This document shows, piece after piece, positions 6,677 to 8,809 of a stretch of DNA of 8,809 nt; the first letter of the stretch is position 1, and the number at the start of each line of letters is the position of its first letter. A program made the translations under genes and the position numbers. The notes beneath the pieces were generated by a model. That model was not told the DNA's origin, did no database searches, and saw only the letters and a list, made by a program, of their open reading frames with translations. The stretch lies in contig JBHLPI010000084.1 of the NCBI GenBank assembly GCA_048939595.1, forward strand, positions 1-8,809. Reading direction: 5' to 3'. The stretch is from Hermodarchaeum sp048939595 (GTDB lineage: Archaea; Asgardarchaeota; Hermodarchaeia; Hermodarchaeales; Hermodarchaeaceae).

Positions 6677-6700
6677 GACCAAAGCTAGCGAGCTTTGGTC
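6677..6700. other. Perfect 10-bp hairpin between convergent genes
   Basis: GACCAAAGCT (6677-6686) and AGCTTTGGTC (6691-6700) are exact reverse complements around the loop AGCG. The hairpin begins 10 nt after the NTPase stop on the plus strand. On the minus strand it contains the last codons and the TAG (6685-6687) of the membrane-protein gene. It could terminate or stabilise both converging transcripts. No T-run follows on either strand, so it is not a classic intrinsic terminator, and archaeal termination normally depends on T-tracts. Confidence 0.5.
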
Positions 6701-7524
6701 GGATGATAGACAACATAGAATGAGGTTAGCAGCAGCGTGATGCCTACTCCCAATGCCGTTAGAGCATTGAAAAGTAAGTTCAAGAATATCGTTGCTTCAT
6801 CTGGTGTTATCGGAACAGTTCCGAGAAATATCTGAAGATAAATAGCGGTATTTGGTAAACTCAGTAGTAATAGCAAGAAACTCAGTAAGAGTGGGAGACG
6901 GCGCATTCGAAAGTGGGGTCGGCGTTTCTGGGTCTCAGCGTAGATGAGGAGGATACCACACACTAGTACGAGGCCGAGGGCTGAGAGAAGTAATGGCATT
7001 AAGACAAAGATGTCTATATTTCGAATGAAGGAAACGAGAACCCAGGACATTTGGTAGCCACCAAATGCAAGACCAAAGACTGCGGTAAACTTGAGAATAA
7101 CTGGTCCAATGGTGTCTGAGTTTAACCCATGGTCCCCTGCAAAAACTTCCCGACGGACGAGAAGTGATTCAATAATTATGATAATTCCCATAGCTATGAA
7201 AAAGATAGCACGAGACCAAAAAGGTCCAATTATGGCACCAATTATGCCACCTGGGTTACCAGTGAAGGGAGGAATGATTAAGAATACAGCACCAAAGATA
7301 ATTGAAAGAAAACCGACACCAAAGAGGAAGGCCCATCCAACATAATCATTTCCTGGTTTGAACACATCATCAAAAATGAGTGTACCAGTTCCGATTACGA
7401 TTGCCGTGAAAATGGCATAGATCATGAATTCAGGATAAGGAAGCCAATTCGTGAAGTATCGGAAGAGTCGATAAGCGGCATAAATGAAGAAGATGAGTGC
7501 GGTTAATTGTATTAGTCGGGACAT
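6685..7524 (-). CDS. Eight-helix integral membrane protein of unknown family
   Basis: I do not recognise this protein. From ATG 7522-7524 it is 279 residues, with about eight hydrophobic segments: 4-22, 33-51, 62-86, 98-117, 133-155, 162-188, 203-225 and 240-265. One short charged loop, 'ETQKRRPHFRMRRL', is probably cytoplasmic by the positive-inside rule. A Gly/Pro-rich loop ('PPFTGNPGG') separates helices 3 and 4. There are no zinc, nucleotide or protease motifs. The frame extends 12 codons further, to a TTG at 7558-7560, but that start lies upstream of the transcription start predicted from the TATA-like box at 7569-7576, and its extra residues look non-membrane. Neither start has a Shine-Dalgarno site, which fits a short-leader transcript. 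It lies downstream of pheT on the same strand with 140 nt between, and converges on the NTPase gene. Confidence 0.75.
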   Translation of the reverse strand: MSRLIQLTALIFFIYAAYRLFRYFTNWLPYPEFMIYAIFTAIVIGTGTLIFDDVFKPGNDYVGWAFLFGVGFLSIIFGAVFLIIPPFTGNPGGIIGAIIGPFWSRAIFFIAMGIIIIIESLLVRREVFAGDHGLNSDTIGPVILKFTAVFGLAFGGYQMSWVLVSFIRNIDIFVLMPLLLSALGLVLVCGILLIYAETQKRRPHFRMRRLPLLLSFLLLLLSLPNTAIYLQIFLGTVPITPDEATIFLNLLFNALTALGVGITLLLTSFYVVYHPTKAR

Positions 7525-7568
7525 GAGATTGGTATGTTTTGCCAATGTTATGCACCACAATGGTTTGA

Positions 7569-7576
7569 ATTTTATC
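7569..7576 (-). promoter_or_regulatory. Possible TATA box for the eight-helix membrane protein
   Basis: GATAAAAT on the minus strand is the clearest TATA-like element in the pheT to membrane-protein gap. A start about 25 nt downstream, near 7547, would give a leader of about 23 nt to ATG 7524 and would exclude the TTG start at 7560. No good BRE is visible. Confidence 0.35.
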
Positions 7577-7664
7577 AGGGAGTCTTCCGGTTAAGCGTTG
7601 GGATTGAGACCGAGCTCTTCAATTACTTTAGATATCTCATATTATAATCTTAGTGGCGACAGAT

Positions 7665-8809
7665 TCACTGACCCATTTTTGGAAGCCAATCCGCAAGAAT
7701 TTGAAACTCAAAGGCCACACAGGGTGCTTCAATCCCATAATTGCGTAAAACGGCTGGATGGATTTCACCGAGTGCCCCAAGGCGTTGCCCGTTAATGGCA
7801 AGACGAGCAACTCTTCCTTTGATGAAGGAAGGATGAGAGGTTTTGGTGACCTTCCCTTTTAGACCGAGGTTGGCTAATAATGTGAATAGTTCTGCTTTGA
7901 GACCAGTAATATCTACGCGCGAATTAACAATTGCTGCTGCAAGATTTGGGACCGTATTTGTGCAGGTTTCAGCACGTGGATTCAGCGTAACAACTGAGCC
8001 TAATTCGAAAATTCGGTGAGGGAGCTCTTGAGCAGTATTTTCCCCAAGGAAGGCTAATAGTCCTGGAAGCAGTTTATTACGGGCAAGATGGTATTCCATT
8101 GATTTTGGATTTGCGATTTCAACAACTGCTTTTTTCGGCAGGTTCATCTTCTCAAAGAGTAGGCGGTTGTTAGTTAGGACATAGTTGGTAATTTCTTGGT
8201 ACCCAAGGCCTACCATGAGGTCGCGGATAGTTCGTAACATGGTGGTCATAGGAAGTTCTTGTCCAACTGTCATCGTCTGAGGAAGTTCGGGTTCAATGCG
8301 ATTATACCCATATCCAATCGCTACATCTTCGATGATATCAACGTCGTGGAGAATATCGACCCGGTAGGCAGGAATGCCAACATGAATCGATGTTTGATCA
8401 GGTTTCGCATCCATTCGCATTCGCCTTAATGCTCGAGCGATTGCCGCACCACCGAAGTCATAACCAATTGTTTTATTGATTCGATCTATCGAGACATCAC
8501 GCGGAGTTAAAGCCAAGTTAGGCAGTGATTCAGTGTGTGTAGGATAGGTGACCTCCACTTCTTCGAGAGTTCCCCCTCTTTCGGCTAGAGCAGTGATGAT
8601 GATATTCAAAGATTGGAGTGTGGTTTGCTTGTGCGTGCCTGTAACTTCAATGAACACGTCTTTTGTGGTTACTAGCAAGCGACCCAAGTCATTACTATTA
8701 ATGACAGGGGGCAAACTGAGAACCTTCTCTTCAGAATCTACTAGAACAGGATAACGCGGAAAATCCTTGATAATACCACCAAATTCCTGACCTTTGGGAT
8801 GATCTTGCA
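7665..8809 (-). CDS. pheT: Phenylalanyl-tRNA synthetase beta subunit, archaeal type (5'-truncated by window edge)
   Basis: PheT pairs with PheS to charge tRNA-Phe with phenylalanine in the cytoplasm. The frame is open to the right edge, with 381 complete codons visible. The first residues in view read 'HPKGQEFGGIIKDFPRYPVL', then 'LPPVINSNDLG', the usual segment at the end of the B3/4 region. The B5 domain follows, ending in the hallmark 'DILHDVDIIEDVAIGYGYNR'. Next comes the class II synthetase-like core ('LMVGLGYQEITNYVLTN', 'RIFELG') and the C-terminal 'LGEIHPAVLRNYGI'. Archaeal PheT is about 550 residues, so roughly 170 N-terminal residues lie outside. It lacks the C-terminal anticodon-binding extension of bacterial PheT, supporting an archaeal origin. 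The TTG at 8712-8714 is an internal Leu codon, not a start. No pheS is in view. Confidence 0.95.
   Translation of the reverse strand, partial: QDHPKGQEFGGIIKDFPRYPVLVDSEEKVLSLPPVINSNDLGRLLVTTKDVFIEVTGTHKQTTLQSLNIIITALAERGGTLEEVEVTYPTHTESLPNLALTPRDVSIDRINKTIGYDFGGAAIARALRRMRMDAKPDQTSIHVGIPAYRVDILHDVDIIEDVAIGYGYNRIEPELPQTMTVGQELPMTTMLRTIRDLMVGLGYQEITNYVLTNNRLLFEKMNLPKKAVVEIANPKSMEYHLARNKLLPGLLAFLGENTAQELPHRIFELGSVVTLNPRAETCTNTVPNLAAAIVNSRVDITGLKAELFTLLANLGLKGKVTKTSHPSFIKGRVARLAINGQRLGALGEIHPAVLRNYGIEAPCVAFEFQILADWLPKMGQ

Noticed and set aside
7091..7345. 84-codon plus-strand frame opposite the eight-helix membrane protein.
   Set aside because: Its Pro/Arg/Ile-rich composition is what the complement of a hydrophobic membrane gene produces, and it has no supporting signals.
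7561..7664. Search for an RNA gene or small ORF between pheT and the membrane protein.
   Set aside because: Only a 16-codon open stretch without a start and a TATA-like box were visible. No tRNA-like arms or strong hairpin were found.
8712..8714. TTG as the start of the pheT gene.
   Set aside because: The frame stays open to the window edge, and the upstream residues match PheT, so this TTG is an internal leucine codon.
1..8809. CRISPR array, insertion sequence, tRNA or rRNA.
   Set aside because: I saw no regularly spaced direct repeats, transposase motifs, T-loop consensus or rRNA-like segments on either strand.

Overview
The window looks archaeal. Its right end carries a phenylalanyl-tRNA synthetase beta subunit of the archaeal type. 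Its middle has a dUTPase of the dCTP-deaminase fold and a THEP1-type NTPase. Several zinc-ribbon membrane proteins are present, and start regions show archaeal-style TATA-like boxes and GGTG/GGAG Shine-Dalgarno sites. An Asgard-type or euryarchaeal lineage would fit, but nothing here fixes the phylum.

Layout, left to right. (1) Positions 1-352 hold the C-terminal end of a family-2 glycosyltransferase whose frame is closed upstream, so it is probably a remnant or frameshifted gene. (2) Positions 545-3964 (+) encode a 1139-residue TPR-CHAT protein: about 14 TPR-like units, a coiled-coil linker and a C-terminal CHAT (caspase-like) domain. The catalytic Cys position is kept but the usual His-Gly motif is replaced. 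(3) Converging on it, 14 nt away, is a minus-strand pair of overlapping genes. The first (4799-5491) is a three-helix membrane protein with an N-terminal zinc ribbon and a C-terminal eight-ligand C4HC3 zinc finger, in the ligand order of PHD/RINGv domains. The second (3979-4806) is a CPBP intramembrane protease with its own N-terminal zinc ribbon. (4) A 110-nt divergent intergenic region with two inverted repeats separates this pair from a plus-strand operon, a probable dUTPase (5602-6123) followed 3 nt later by a THEP1-like NTPase (6127-6666). (5) An eight-helix membrane protein of unknown family (6685-7524, minus) converges on the NTPase gene. A perfect 10-bp hairpin spans this junction. (6) The C-terminal two-thirds of pheT (7665-8809, minus) runs off the right edge.

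How the genes may work together. dUTPase and THEP1 make a plausible nucleotide-housekeeping operon. The TPR-CHAT gene, the C4HC3 membrane protein and the zinc-ribbon CPBP protease form an island of protease-fold and zinc-finger proteins. This is the most likely place in the window for an undescribed module, but the link rests on adjacency and domain content only.
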